Positions 8,385-16,752 of a stretch of DNA of 64,000 bases are shown here, piece by piece (within the stretch, counting starts at the first letter, position 1; each line of letters opens with the position of its first letter). The notes below the pieces were generated by a model. The model ran no database searches. It was not told the DNA's origin and worked only from the letters and a program-made list of their open reading frames with translations. The position numbers and the translations under genes were made by a program. The DNA comes from Massilia sp. IC2-278 (lineage in GTDB: Bacteria > Pseudomonadota > Gammaproteobacteria > Burkholderiales > Burkholderiaceae_D): the NCBI RefSeq assembly GCF_020708045.1, contig NZ_JAJFES010000003.1, forward strand, positions 62,001 to 126,000. The letters run 5' to 3'.

Positions 8385-9574
8385 GCTTTTCTCCCGAACA
8401 CCAGGGCCGCGTTCGAGCCTCCAAAGGCAAACGAATTGCTCAGCGCGTAGCGGATCGGGCGGCCCAGGCGCGCGCCGGGCGCGGCCACGTTCAGGGCCGG
8501 CAGTGCCGGGTCGGCCGCGCCGTCCCACAGGTGCGGCGGCAGCTTGCCCTCCGGGTTATCGTCCTGCATGGCGAGCCAGCAGAAGGCCGCCTCCACCGCT
8601 CCCGCCGCGCCCAGGGTATGGCCGGTGAACGGCTTGGTCGAGCTCACGGCGACTTCATGGCCGAAGAGTTCGGCCACGGCGCGCGACTCCATCGCATCGT
8701 TCTGCACGGTCGCGGTGCCGTGCAGGTTGATGTAGTCGATTTCGCCCGCCGCGATGCCGGCGCGGCGCAAGGCCTCGTTCATGGCGAGGCGCGCGCCGCC
8801 GCCTTGCGGGTCGGGCGCCGACATGTGGTGCCCGTCCGAGGACTCGCCCCAGCCGCAAAGGGCGACCGCTGCCGGCTCCTTCGTCATCAGGAACAGCGCA
8901 GCGCCCTCGCCCAGGTTGATGCCCTTGCGGCTGGCGCCGAGCGGATTGCACTGCACCTCGCTCACCGATTCCAGCGCGCTGAAGCCGGCCACCGTGAAGC
9001 GGCACAGCGTATCGACGCCACCGCTGACCACCGCATCGACCAGGCCCATGCGGATCAGGCGCGCGGCGCTGGCCATGGCCTTGGCGCTCGACGAGCAGGC
9101 GCTCGAATGCACGTAGGCCGGGCCGGACGTACCGAGTTCGCGCGCCAGGAACAGGGCCGGCGAGGCCATCTCCTGCTGGCCGTAATGGAAGTCCGCGGGC
9201 AGCGCGCCCGTCTCCAGGTGCGCCGCCAATGCCGCTTCGGTGGCGCCCACGCCCGATGTGCTGGTGCCGATGATGACGCCGACGCGCCCCGCGCCATAAC
9301 GCGCAATTGCCGCGTCCACCGCCGGCCGGATCTGCGCCAGCGCGGCCAGCGCCAGGGCGTTGTTGCGGCTGCGCAGGGGCAGCGGCAGATGGTCGAGACT
9401 TGGCAGCATGGCCTCGGCCTGGCCCAGCGGCAGCGGGCGGCCCGGCGAGCAGGCGTCGGACACGGCCAGGCCCGAGCGCGCCTCATCCAGCAGGCGGCGC
9501 TTGATCGCCTCGCGCTCCGCGCCCAGCGCGCACACCAGTGCGCATTCGTTCAGATAGACCATCTCGCTTTTCAT
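8381..9574 (-). CDS. apeO: Beta-ketoacyl-ACP synthase, aryl-polyene chain-elongating type
   Basis: A 397-residue ketosynthase with intact catalytic residues: Cys160 in VHSSACSSS, His285 in NLHGTATVQND, Lys314 and His319 in STKPFTGHTLGAAG. In known aryl-polyene assembly the ApeO-type enzyme pairs with a Cys-less chain-length factor (ApeC), which here is encoded by the first gene of the operon (21403-22134). ATGA overlaps link it to the lipoprotein gene upstream and the dehydratase downstream. Symbol by family and cluster order. Confidence 0.9.
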   Translation of the reverse strand: MKSEMVYLNECALVCALGAEREAIKRRLLDEARSGLAVSDACSPGRPLPLGQAEAMLPSLDHLPLPLRSRNNALALAALAQIRPAVDAAIARYGAGRVGVIIGTSTSGVGATEAALAAHLETGALPADFHYGQQEMASPALFLARELGTSGPAYVHSSACSSSAKAMASAARLIRMGLVDAVVSGGVDTLCRFTVAGFSALESVSEVQCNPLGASRKGINLGEGAALFLMTKEPAAVALCGWGESSDGHHMSAPDPQGGGARLAMNEALRRAGIAAGEIDYINLHGTATVQNDAMESRAVAELFGHEVAVSSTKPFTGHTLGAAGAVEAAFCWLAMQDDNPEGKLPPHLWDGAADPALPALNVAAPGARLGRPIRYALSNSFAFGGSNAALVFGRKA

Positions 9575-10122
9575 TCGCTCGCCGACACGATGGTCAGCTT
9601 GTATTGGTAGCGCTGGTTGTCCAGCACCGCGGTGCCCTGCCAGCGCGGCAGGCCGCTGTATTGAATCGTCGCCACGACTTCACCGTTCAGCTTCAGGGTG
9701 CGGCGCAGGCCTTCTTCGGAAATGGTCCAGCCGGCCGGCAGCACGCGTGCGATCTCGGCCACCGGCCACAGGGTGAGCTGCACGTCTTCGAGCACGTCGG
9801 CGGCGCGCACCTGGGCCGGCAGCATGGCGTGGCGCCATTCGGTGAGCTCCCGGCCGTCGTACTCCAGGCTCAGCACGCGCATGCCGAGCGCCAGCCCGAC
9901 CAGGCTGACCTTGTTCGCGTCGACTTCGAGCGCGGCGTCGAGATCGTTGGTATTCCCGGCACGCTGCACGGTCAGGTGCTGCTGCACGCTGATGGTTTCG
10001 CCCAGCGCGCCCGGGGCCAGGCGCAGGCCGAGGCGCGCCGGGCCTTCCTTGGTGCCGCAGCCGCCGAGAGCGATGGCCGCAGCGAACAGGGCAACTGCCT
10101 TAAACGAGGACAGGCTTCGCAT
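9571..10122 (-). CDS. DUF3261-type lipoprotein
   Basis: A 183-residue lipoprotein: MRSLSSFKAVALFAAAIALGGCG gives a short signal ending in the lipobox LGGC. The remainder is beta-rich (GETISVQQHLTVQRAG, KVSLVGLALGMRVLSLEYDG, VLDNQRYQYKL) with the pattern of DUF3261 proteins that accompany aryl-polyene exporters. It overlaps the end of the MMPL exporter gene by 23 bases, consistent with a periplasmic or outer-membrane role in lipid export together with the LolA-like protein. Molecular function unproven. Confidence 0.8.
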   Translation of the reverse strand: MRSLSSFKAVALFAAAIALGGCGTKEGPARLGLRLAPGALGETISVQQHLTVQRAGNTNDLDAALEVDANKVSLVGLALGMRVLSLEYDGRELTEWRHAMLPAQVRAADVLEDVQLTLWPVAEIARVLPAGWTISEEGLRRTLKLNGEVVATIQYSGLPRWQGTAVLDNQRYQYKLTIVSASE

Positions 10123-12484
10123 GGATGGTTTCCTTTTTCACGATGAAGCACGGGGCGGCGAACCAGACCAGGGTGGTCCCGACCAGCATGGTCATGCCAA
10201 AGGCCTGCAGCGCCGGCGTGCCGCTCAGGCCCAGCAGGCCGAATGCGAGGATGGCGCTGGCCGCCGACAGGCCCACCGCCAGCCAGGGCGCATCCCCGGC
10301 GTGTTCGGCGTCTTCCTGCATGAAGATGCCGTAGTCGACACCTACGCCCAGCAGCAGCATCAGCGCCAGCACGTGGAACAGGGTCAGGCTCTGGCCGGCA
10401 AAACCGAGGAAGGCGAGCGTGGCGATGCTGCCCAGGGCGGTCGGCGCCAGCACGCGCCAGGTGCGGCCTTTGTATCGCGGCAGCAGCACCAGGAACACCA
10501 CCAGGTAGGCGCCCAGCACCACCCAGCCCATGTCGGCGCGGTAGCGGCCCAGCACCGAGGAGATGCCGCCGACCTTGTCGACCCATTGCACGCCCTGCAG
10601 CCCGTCACTGGCTTTGGCGAGCACCGGTATCGAGGCGTAGCGCATGCCGCGCAGGGCGACGATGCTGGCGTTCACACCCTCCACTTCGCCCAGCCACAAA
10701 TGGCGCCAGGGCTGGCTGGCCGGGGTGCGCATGAAGACGTCCAGGTCCATGGGGCGGCCGTTGGCGCGCAGGTGCGCGGCGGTGGCCGCGGCCCATGCCG
10801 GGTCTTCGCCGATCTCGCGCGCCAGCGCCGCCAGCGGACCGTTCGCCTCCAGCAGCTTGTCGTTCACCAGCGCCAGACGCGCGGCCTGCGTCTGCCTCGA
10901 GGGCACCCAGTTCGACAGCGCCTGGTAGCCGGCGATGTGGCCCTGGACGATCAGGCCGTCCAGGCGCCGCTTGAGCGCTTCCTCGCGCTGCAGCACCTCT
11001 TCGGCATTCGCGCCGCGCACCAGGTAGTACTGCACCGGACTCGGGGCGTCGAGCAGCTTGCCGAGCTTGATCTGGTCCTGGATCAGCCCGGGCGGCGAGG
11101 ATTGCAGCGAGCGGATGTCGTCGTTGGTGGTCAGGCGCGACCAGCCGAGCGCCGCGAACAGGGCCATCGCGGCCAGCGGGAGCGTGGTGCGCCAGCCCTT
11201 CGCATAGCGCGGCCAGGCCAGCACCAGGCCGCGGTAGCGGCGCGCCAGCCAGCCCGGCTTCAGGGTATCGGCGTGGATCAGCACCGGGAACCAGCACACC
11301 ACGGTCAGCCAGGCGAACACCAGGCCCAGGGCCGAGAACACGGCCATGTGGCGCAGGCCGGGGAAAGGCGTCAGGGCCAGGCCCAGGTAGCCGATGACGG
11401 CGGCCAGCAGCGTGAAGCCGAGGCCAGGCAGCAGGCGGCGCAGCAGGCGCGGCGAATCGAGCGTCTTGTCGGCGCCCAGGCGGTGGCAGAGGAAGTAGAT
11501 GCCGTAGTCCTGGGCCACGCCGATCAGGCTGGCGCCGAACACCAGGGTCAGCAAATGGATGCGGCCGAACAGCAGCCAGCACAGCGACAGCGCGCCGAGG
11601 AACCCCACGCCGATCGACAGCAGGGTCAGGCTGATGGGCTTGACCGAGCGGAAGGTGAGCCAGGTCAGCAGCACGATGCCGAGCAGCGAACCGACGCCGA
11701 TGGTGTGCACTTCGCGGCTGGCCTGGGCGCCGGCGGCGGCCGCGTGCAGGACCACGCCGGCGGTGATGATTTCGCTCGACGGGACCGCGGCGTGCGCGGC
11801 GGCCTTGGCCGCGTCCAGCAGCGGCACGACGCTTTGCTGGGCGCCGAGCGAAAAGGCGGACGGCTTCAGGGTGTAGGTAAGCAGCACGTACTCGCGGCCC
11901 TCATTTTCCCCATTCGCGGCCACGAACAGGCGGCCGTCGCGCGGACGCACCGGGGTTTCGCCGGCGCGCTCCTGGGCCCAGCCGGCAAACAGCCCGAAGG
12001 GGTCGTCGCGGAAGGCGCCGAGCTTGGGGCCGGAGAAGGCGCTGTACAAACGTGCCAGCGCGGACTCGGTCCAGAACCGGGCCGGCTGCTCGCGCAGTTC
12101 TTTTTCCTGGGCAGCGCCGATCAATACCGCCGCATGCGGCTGCAGGCTGGACAGCCAATTGGCCTGGGATTCGTCGCCCATCGCATCGAACGTGATCAGC
12201 CCGGCATACGACTGTAGCACTTTGCGGTAGGCATCGGCGGCCTGCCCCGCGTCCTTCCACTCTTTTGCGCCGACCAGCACCACCACGCGCTGCTGGGCGC
12301 TGTCGACCATGTGCGTGAACGACTGCTGCAACACCGGATCGCGCTCGTCGAGCGGCAGCAGCGCCAGGATGTCGGTATCCGGCGCAATGCGCTGGCCCAG
12401 CCACAGCCAGGCGTTGTGCCCGAGCAGCAGACAGACCACCAGCGCCCATAGCAGGGCCAGGCGCTTGCTTGCGTGTCCCTGCAT
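10100..12484 (-). CDS. MMPL/RND-family lipid exporter
   Basis: About 794 residues from the ATG at 12484. A GTG two codons upstream (12490) overlaps the preceding stop as GTGA and is an equally possible start. The protein has one N-terminal membrane span (LALLWALVVCLLLGHNAWL), a large periplasmic loop with LLPLDERDPVLQQ, a block of about five spans near residues 250-410 (GVGSLLGIVLLTW, GIYFLCHRLG), a second loop, and a second block ending in GTTLVWFAAPCFIV. This two-half layout is typical of MMPL transporters. It likely moves the polyene lipid from the inner membrane to the LolA-like carrier. Confidence 0.88.
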   Translation of the reverse strand: MQGHASKRLALLWALVVCLLLGHNAWLWLGQRIAPDTDILALLPLDERDPVLQQSFTHMVDSAQQRVVVLVGAKEWKDAGQAADAYRKVLQSYAGLITFDAMGDESQANWLSSLQPHAAVLIGAAQEKELREQPARFWTESALARLYSAFSGPKLGAFRDDPFGLFAGWAQERAGETPVRPRDGRLFVAANGENEGREYVLLTYTLKPSAFSLGAQQSVVPLLDAAKAAAHAAVPSSEIITAGVVLHAAAAGAQASREVHTIGVGSLLGIVLLTWLTFRSVKPISLTLLSIGVGFLGALSLCWLLFGRIHLLTLVFGASLIGVAQDYGIYFLCHRLGADKTLDSPRLLRRLLPGLGFTLLAAVIGYLGLALTPFPGLRHMAVFSALGLVFAWLTVVCWFPVLIHADTLKPGWLARRYRGLVLAWPRYAKGWRTTLPLAAMALFAALGWSRLTTNDDIRSLQSSPPGLIQDQIKLGKLLDAPSPVQYYLVRGANAEEVLQREEALKRRLDGLIVQGHIAGYQALSNWVPSRQTQAARLALVNDKLLEANGPLAALAREIGEDPAWAAATAAHLRANGRPMDLDVFMRTPASQPWRHLWLGEVEGVNASIVALRGMRYASIPVLAKASDGLQGVQWVDKVGGISSVLGRYRADMGWVVLGAYLVVFLVLLPRYKGRTWRVLAPTALGSIATLAFLGFAGQSLTLFHVLALMLLLGVGVDYGIFMQEDAEHAGDAPWLAVGLSAASAILAFGLLGLSGTPALQAFGMTMLVGTTLVWFAAPCFIVKKETIHAKPVLV

Positions 12485-12486
12485 GT

Positions 12487-13089
12487 TCACAGCAGCGCCG
12501 CCTCTTCCGGCAGCATGGCGCCGGCGCCGGTCTTGATGTCGGAGAAGGTGATGTCGGTACGGTCGCCGCTTTCCTCGGCCATGTGGATGGTGCGCACGTA
12601 GGCGCCGCCGTCGAGCGAGATGGCGCCGACCGCGCGCGCCAGGGCGGCATTGCGCGCCTTCAGCGACACCTTCCAGCTGTCGTTCGTGGCCGAGCCGTCG
12701 ACTTCGAACAGCGTGTCGAGCTGGCCCAGGTCGCCGGCCAGCAGCGAGAACAGGACGCCGTTGATCATGCGCACGGTCGGCTCCTGGCTGGCGTCCAGGC
12801 GCATCGCCACGCGCTCGCCCTGCAGGTGGACGATCTCGTCGCGCTTCAGGCGCAGCGTGTTCGGGAAGGGTTTCAGGGTGCGCCACAGCACGCCCTTGCC
12901 GGCCACCACGCAAAAGCGCCCGCTCGAGGCCAGCGGCTTCTTCATGCCGGCCAGGGTCTTGGTCTGGCTGAAGGTCCCGCACAGCTGGTCCGGCTTGGCC
13001 AGCATGGCCCCGATCTTCGCAATCGGGGCAGCTGCGTGGGCGCCGGCGCAGGCCACGGCCAGCGCCGCAGCAATCAGGATGCGTTTCAT
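12487..13089 (-). CDS. LolA-like outer-membrane lipoprotein carrier
   Basis: A 200-residue periplasmic protein beginning MKRILIAAALAVACAGAHAAA, a clear signal peptide. The mature part has the LolA-type half-barrel features: GTFSQTKTLAGMKKPLASSGRF, GVLWRTLKPFPNTLRL, and a C-terminal beta segment with TDITFSD. LolA normally chaperones lipoproteins; a dedicated copy next to an MMPL exporter suggests a hydrophobic-groove carrier for the aryl-polyene lipid. It overlaps the thioesterase gene upstream by 4 bases. Confidence 0.82.
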   Translation of the reverse strand: MKRILIAAALAVACAGAHAAAPIAKIGAMLAKPDQLCGTFSQTKTLAGMKKPLASSGRFCVVAGKGVLWRTLKPFPNTLRLKRDEIVHLQGERVAMRLDASQEPTVRMINGVLFSLLAGDLGQLDTLFEVDGSATNDSWKVSLKARNAALARAVGAISLDGGAYVRTIHMAEESGDRTDITFSDIKTGAGAMLPEEAALL

Positions 13090-13520
13090 GGTGCGGGTAC
13101 TCCCAGTTTCTCGAACAGGATGGCGGGCGAGGCAAAGCACATCTCGCCGCTGTGGACGTCGACCGCCACTTGCGTGGTGGTGGCGCGGTTCAGGCGCTTG
13201 CCGCTGGCGGCGTCCGAAATCAGATAGTCGATGCGCAGACGGTTTTCCCACTCGACGATTTCGGCGCGCAGCAGCAGGCGCTGCCCGAAGGTAGCCGGGC
13301 CGGCGTAGCGCAGATTCATCTCGATGATCGGCCAGGCGTAGCCCGACTCCTTCATCTGCTCGTAGTTGTAGCCGATCTGGTCGAGCAGCGCGCAGCGCGC
13401 CACTTCCAGGTATTTCACGTAGTTGCCGTGCCAGACGATCTGCATCGGGTCGAGGTCGAAGAACTGGACCTGCATCTCGACTTCGGCCCACCAGCGGCTC
13501 GGTGCTTTCGCCTTACGCAT
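13086..13520 (-). CDS. Acyl-CoA/ACP thioesterase (4HBT hotdog)
   Basis: A 144-residue single hotdog domain. The active-site loop FFDLDPMQIVWHGNYVKYLE near residues 20-39 carries the conserved Asp and the His-Gly-Asn-Tyr of 4-hydroxybenzoyl-CoA-type thioesterases, followed by the long helix EVARCALLDQIG. In aryl-polyene clusters the corresponding enzyme (ApeK position) is thought to release or proofread acyl intermediates. It overlaps the ammonia-lyase gene upstream by 8 bases. Confidence 0.88.
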   Translation of the reverse strand: MRKAKAPSRWWAEVEMQVQFFDLDPMQIVWHGNYVKYLEVARCALLDQIGYNYEQMKESGYAWPIIEMNLRYAGPATFGQRLLLRAEIVEWENRLRIDYLISDAASGKRLNRATTTQVAVDVHSGEMCFASPAILFEKLGVPAP

Positions 13521-15084
13521 ACAGGCTCCAGGCCTGGTCGCGGATGCGGCCGAGCAGCAGGGTCAGTTCCGGGTCGAGGCGGCGGTCTTCCAGCACCGGC
13601 GCCACGTCCTGGCCGAGCAGGTCCATCATGCGCGCCAGCGGCGCCGGCAAGGCGCGCGCAGTTTCTCCATTCGTATCCAGGCGCTGGCGCAGCCACACGC
13701 CCTGGCGCACCGTTACCAGCAGCGCGGCGGCCACCTGTTCCGTCAATTCCAGCACGCGCAGGCAGTCGCGCGCGGCGATCGTGCCCATGCTCACCTTGTC
13801 CTGGTTATGGCATTCGGTCGAGCGCGAGAATACCGAGGCCGGCATGGTCAGCTTCAACGCTTCGGCGGTCCAGGCCGAGGCGCTGATCTGCAGCGCCTTC
13901 AGACCATGGTTGATGGCCGCGCGCTCGCCCGTCATGCCGGACAAATTGGCCGGCAAGCCCTGGCTGTAGCGGGCGTCGACCAGCAGCGCCATCTGGCGGT
14001 CGAGCAGATCGGCCAAATTCGCCACTGCATTCTTCATGCCGTCCATGGCAAAGGCGATGTGGCCGCCGTAGAAGTGGCCGCCATGCAGCACGCGTTCGCC
14101 TTCGGCGTCGATGATGGGGTTGTCGTTGGCGCTGTTCAGCTCATTCTCGATGGACTCGCGGAAGAACGGCAGCGCGTCCGCCAGCACGCCGATCACGTGC
14201 GGCGCGCAGCGGATCGAATAGCGGTCTTGCAGGCGCTTGCCGTTGCGTTCCAGCTGGCCGGCGTACTCCAGGTCCTGGCGCAGCCAGGCCGCCACGTTCT
14301 GCATGCCGGCGTGCGGCTTGACCGAGAACAGGGTTTCGTCGAAGTGGTGATCATTGCCGTCCAGCGCGAACGAAGCCAGCGCGGTGATGCGGGTGACCAG
14401 GCGCGCCAGGTAGTCGGCGCGGTCCCAGGCCAGGCAGGCCAGACCGGTCATGACGGCGGTGCCGTTCATGATGGCCAGGCCCTCTTTCGGGCGCAGCTGC
14501 AACGGTTCGATGCCCGCCTCTTTCAGCGCCTGGCTGGCCGGCACCTGCACGCCATCGCGCAGCACTTCGCGCTCGCCGCACAGCACCGCCGCCAAATACG
14601 ACAAGGGCGTCAGGTCGCCGCTGGCGCCGACCGAACCTTCGCTCGGGATCAGCGGCAGCAAGCCGGCGTCGAACAGGCGCACGATCTGTTCCAGCAAACC
14701 GACGCTCACGCCGGAAAAGCCTTTCGACAGCGAGGCCAGGCGCGCGCCCATCACCGCGCGCGTCTGCGCCGGCGTGAGCACCGCACCCAGGCCGCAGCCG
14801 TGGTAGGTGTACAGGTGGTGCGGCAGCTCGGCCACCAGCGACAGCGGCACCGCCACGGTGCAGGAATCGCCGTAGCCGGTGGTCACGCCGTAGATGGCGC
14901 CGTCCTCGCGCAGCAGGCGGTCCAGGAAGTCGGCGCCCTTCGCAATCGCGGCGCGGAAGGCCGGGTCGTCGGACAGCTCGGCGCGGGCCGTGCCGCGCGC
15001 CAGGTCGACGATGTCCTGCAGCGCCAGGCGCTCGCGGTCGAAGCGCACGATGCGCTGCGGAGTATTGATGTCAGTGAGCTGCAT
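13513..15084 (-). CDS. Aromatic amino acid ammonia-lyase (HAL/TAL/PAL family)
   Basis: A 523-residue MIO enzyme. The start MQLTDINTPQ at 15084 was chosen over a frame extension of 24 codons that lies inside the neighbour. Visible motifs are the catalytic Tyr65 in IYGVTTGYG, the Ala-Ser-Gly triad 154-156 in GSVGASGDLTPLSYLA that forms the MIO group, and NDNPIIDAEG. There are no histidine-use genes around it, and it sits in the pigment operon. It therefore probably makes an aryl acrylate (coumarate or cinnamate) starter for the AMP ligase. The residues aligning with the substrate-selectivity pair read Tyr94-His95, unlike standard HAL (Ser-His), TAL (His-Leu) or PAL (Phe-Leu). Confidence 0.9.
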   Translation of the reverse strand: MQLTDINTPQRIVRFDRERLALQDIVDLARGTARAELSDDPAFRAAIAKGADFLDRLLREDGAIYGVTTGYGDSCTVAVPLSLVAELPHHLYTYHGCGLGAVLTPAQTRAVMGARLASLSKGFSGVSVGLLEQIVRLFDAGLLPLIPSEGSVGASGDLTPLSYLAAVLCGEREVLRDGVQVPASQALKEAGIEPLQLRPKEGLAIMNGTAVMTGLACLAWDRADYLARLVTRITALASFALDGNDHHFDETLFSVKPHAGMQNVAAWLRQDLEYAGQLERNGKRLQDRYSIRCAPHVIGVLADALPFFRESIENELNSANDNPIIDAEGERVLHGGHFYGGHIAFAMDGMKNAVANLADLLDRQMALLVDARYSQGLPANLSGMTGERAAINHGLKALQISASAWTAEALKLTMPASVFSRSTECHNQDKVSMGTIAARDCLRVLELTEQVAAALLVTVRQGVWLRQRLDTNGETARALPAPLARMMDLLGQDVAPVLEDRRLDPELTLLLGRIRDQAWSLYA

Positions 15085-16006
15085 GGACGGGTTCCGTTCC
15101 GGGTAAATGCCAAAAATCGTAGAAGTTGAACCACTCCAGCGGCGCCCGCCGGGCATGGTGTTCGAGGCGCGCGGCGTACTGCGCGGCCAGTTCGGCCAGC
15201 GCCGCTTCGCGCCCGCGGCGCGGCAGCGTCACGCGCTCGCGCAGCAGTTCGAAATGCAGTTCGTGGCCGTTGGCGAACAGCGCATACATCGGGCAGCCGA
15301 GCACCGAGGCCATCACGTAGGGGCCGACCGGGAAAGCCGCGTCGTGGCCAAGGAAAGGGGCGATGGCCACGCGCGGATTGTCGGACACCGGCACGCGGTC
15401 GCCGGCAATCACCACGAATTCGCCGCGCTCGATGCGCTCGGACAGCATCATCGCCATGGCCGGCGTCATCTCGGTCACCTGCATCAGGTTCAGCTGGCTG
15501 CGCGGGTCGAGTTTCGCCAGCATGTCGTTGAAGGCCTGGGCGTGGCGGGTGTGCACCAGTACGTTGATCTTGAGGCCGGGCGTGCGCAGCGACAGCGCGC
15601 GGCACAAGTCCAGGTTGCCGAGGTGGGCGCACACCAGCAGCGCGCCGCGGCGCTCCTGGATCATGTTCCACAGCGGCTCGGCGCCGTGGAGGCGCACCTG
15701 CTTGAAGTCGAACAGGCCGCCCCAGAGCAGCATCTTGTCGAGGATGGCTTCGGCAAAGGCGCCGAAGTGGCGCAGCACGCCCATGACACCGCTCGGCGCG
15801 CCGGCGCGGGCCAGGTAAGTGGACGAGGCGCGGCGCGCCCGCCCCTGGGTGAGCACGTACCAGGCCAGCACCGGATACAGCACCACGCGGAAGGGCCAGC
15901 GCCCGAACACGCGGCAGACCCAGAACAGCAGGCGCATGCCGCCCACGAAGCTGGCTTCGTTGATGGCGGCCCAGTGGCGCGAGTCGTGTGGACGGCTCAG
16001 CGCCAT
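15071..16006 (-). CDS. LpxL/HtrB-like acyltransferase
   Basis: A 311-residue inner-membrane acyltransferase of the lipid A biosynthesis family. It has an N-terminal hydrophobic segment (FRVVLYPVLAWYVL near 40), LLVCAHLGNLDL near 130 where the family's catalytic His lies, and VVIAGDRVPV downstream. The first ATG overlapping the glycosyltransferase end (16006) fits length and family. In some aryl-polyene clusters, as I recall, glycosyltransferase and acyltransferase are one protein (ApeJ); here they are separate genes overlapping by 10 bases. It probably adds a fatty acyl chain to the glycosylated polyene. Confidence 0.82.
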   Translation of the reverse strand: MALSRPHDSRHWAAINEASFVGGMRLLFWVCRVFGRWPFRVVLYPVLAWYVLTQGRARRASSTYLARAGAPSGVMGVLRHFGAFAEAILDKMLLWGGLFDFKQVRLHGAEPLWNMIQERRGALLVCAHLGNLDLCRALSLRTPGLKINVLVHTRHAQAFNDMLAKLDPRSQLNLMQVTEMTPAMAMMLSERIERGEFVVIAGDRVPVSDNPRVAIAPFLGHDAAFPVGPYVMASVLGCPMYALFANGHELHFELLRERVTLPRRGREAALAELAAQYAARLEHHARRAPLEWFNFYDFWHLPGTEPVHAAH

Positions 16007-16752
16007 CTGCGCACCAGCAAGGAAGGAATACGCGGCAGCATGCCGAAGAACAGGGCCACGTGCATGCGCGTGATAAGGACGTTGTCGGTCCAGGCCTGGA
16101 AGTGGGACACGCCGTCTTCCGGGTAGCCGACTTTGGTCGGCAGGTTCACGACCTCGACGCCGTCCCAGTACAGGCGCACCAGGATCTCGATGTCGAAGTT
16201 CATGCGCAGGCCGAGGCGGCGGCGCTTGGCCAGCGCCAGCACCGGCGCCACCGGGTACACGCGGAAGCCGCACATCGAATCGCGGATCGCCAGCGACAGC
16301 GTGTTGATCCAGACCCAGACGTGGGTCAGGTAGCGCGCGTACAGGCGCAGCGCCGGCACCGATTCGTCGTAGACCGGACAGCCGGCCACCACCGCCTGCG
16401 GGCGCGCACGTGCGGCGTCGAGGAAGCGCGGGATGTCGGCCACCGCATGCTGGCCGTCGGCGTCGACCTGCAGCACGTGGCTGTAGCCTTCGCGTGCCGC
16501 GCGTGCAAAGCCGGTCAGCACCGCCCCGCCCTTGCCCTGGTTGACCGTATGCCGTTCCAGCACCACGCGGCCCGGATGCAGCGCGGCCAGGCGGTCGAGT
16601 TCGGCCGCGCAGGCGGGCGAGCTGCCGTCGTCGACCAGGATGCAGGGCATGCCGTATTCGAGCACCTGCGCCAGCACCTTGCCGATCGCGTGCTCGTGGT
16701 TGTAAACAGGGATGACGACGCAGGGCGTGAACACGTCAGGCAGCCTTGGCAA
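15997..16752 (-). CDS. Family 2 glycosyltransferase
   Basis: A 251-residue GT-A glycosyltransferase. CVVIPVYNHEHAIGKVL (about 11-27), ILVDDGSSPA near 38, and the DADGQ sequence near 96 (metal-binding DxD type) identify it. It lacks large membrane domains, so it acts at the inner face of the membrane on a lipid or aryl-polyene acceptor. It overlaps the methyltransferase gene upstream by 17 bases and the acyltransferase downstream by 10. Confidence 0.87.
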   Translation of the reverse strand: MPRLPDVFTPCVVIPVYNHEHAIGKVLAQVLEYGMPCILVDDGSSPACAAELDRLAALHPGRVVLERHTVNQGKGGAVLTGFARAAREGYSHVLQVDADGQHAVADIPRFLDAARARPQAVVAGCPVYDESVPALRLYARYLTHVWVWINTLSLAIRDSMCGFRVYPVAPVLALAKRRRLGLRMNFDIEILVRLYWDGVEVVNLPTKVGYPEDGVSHFQAWTDNVLITRMHVALFFGMLPRIPSLLVRRWR

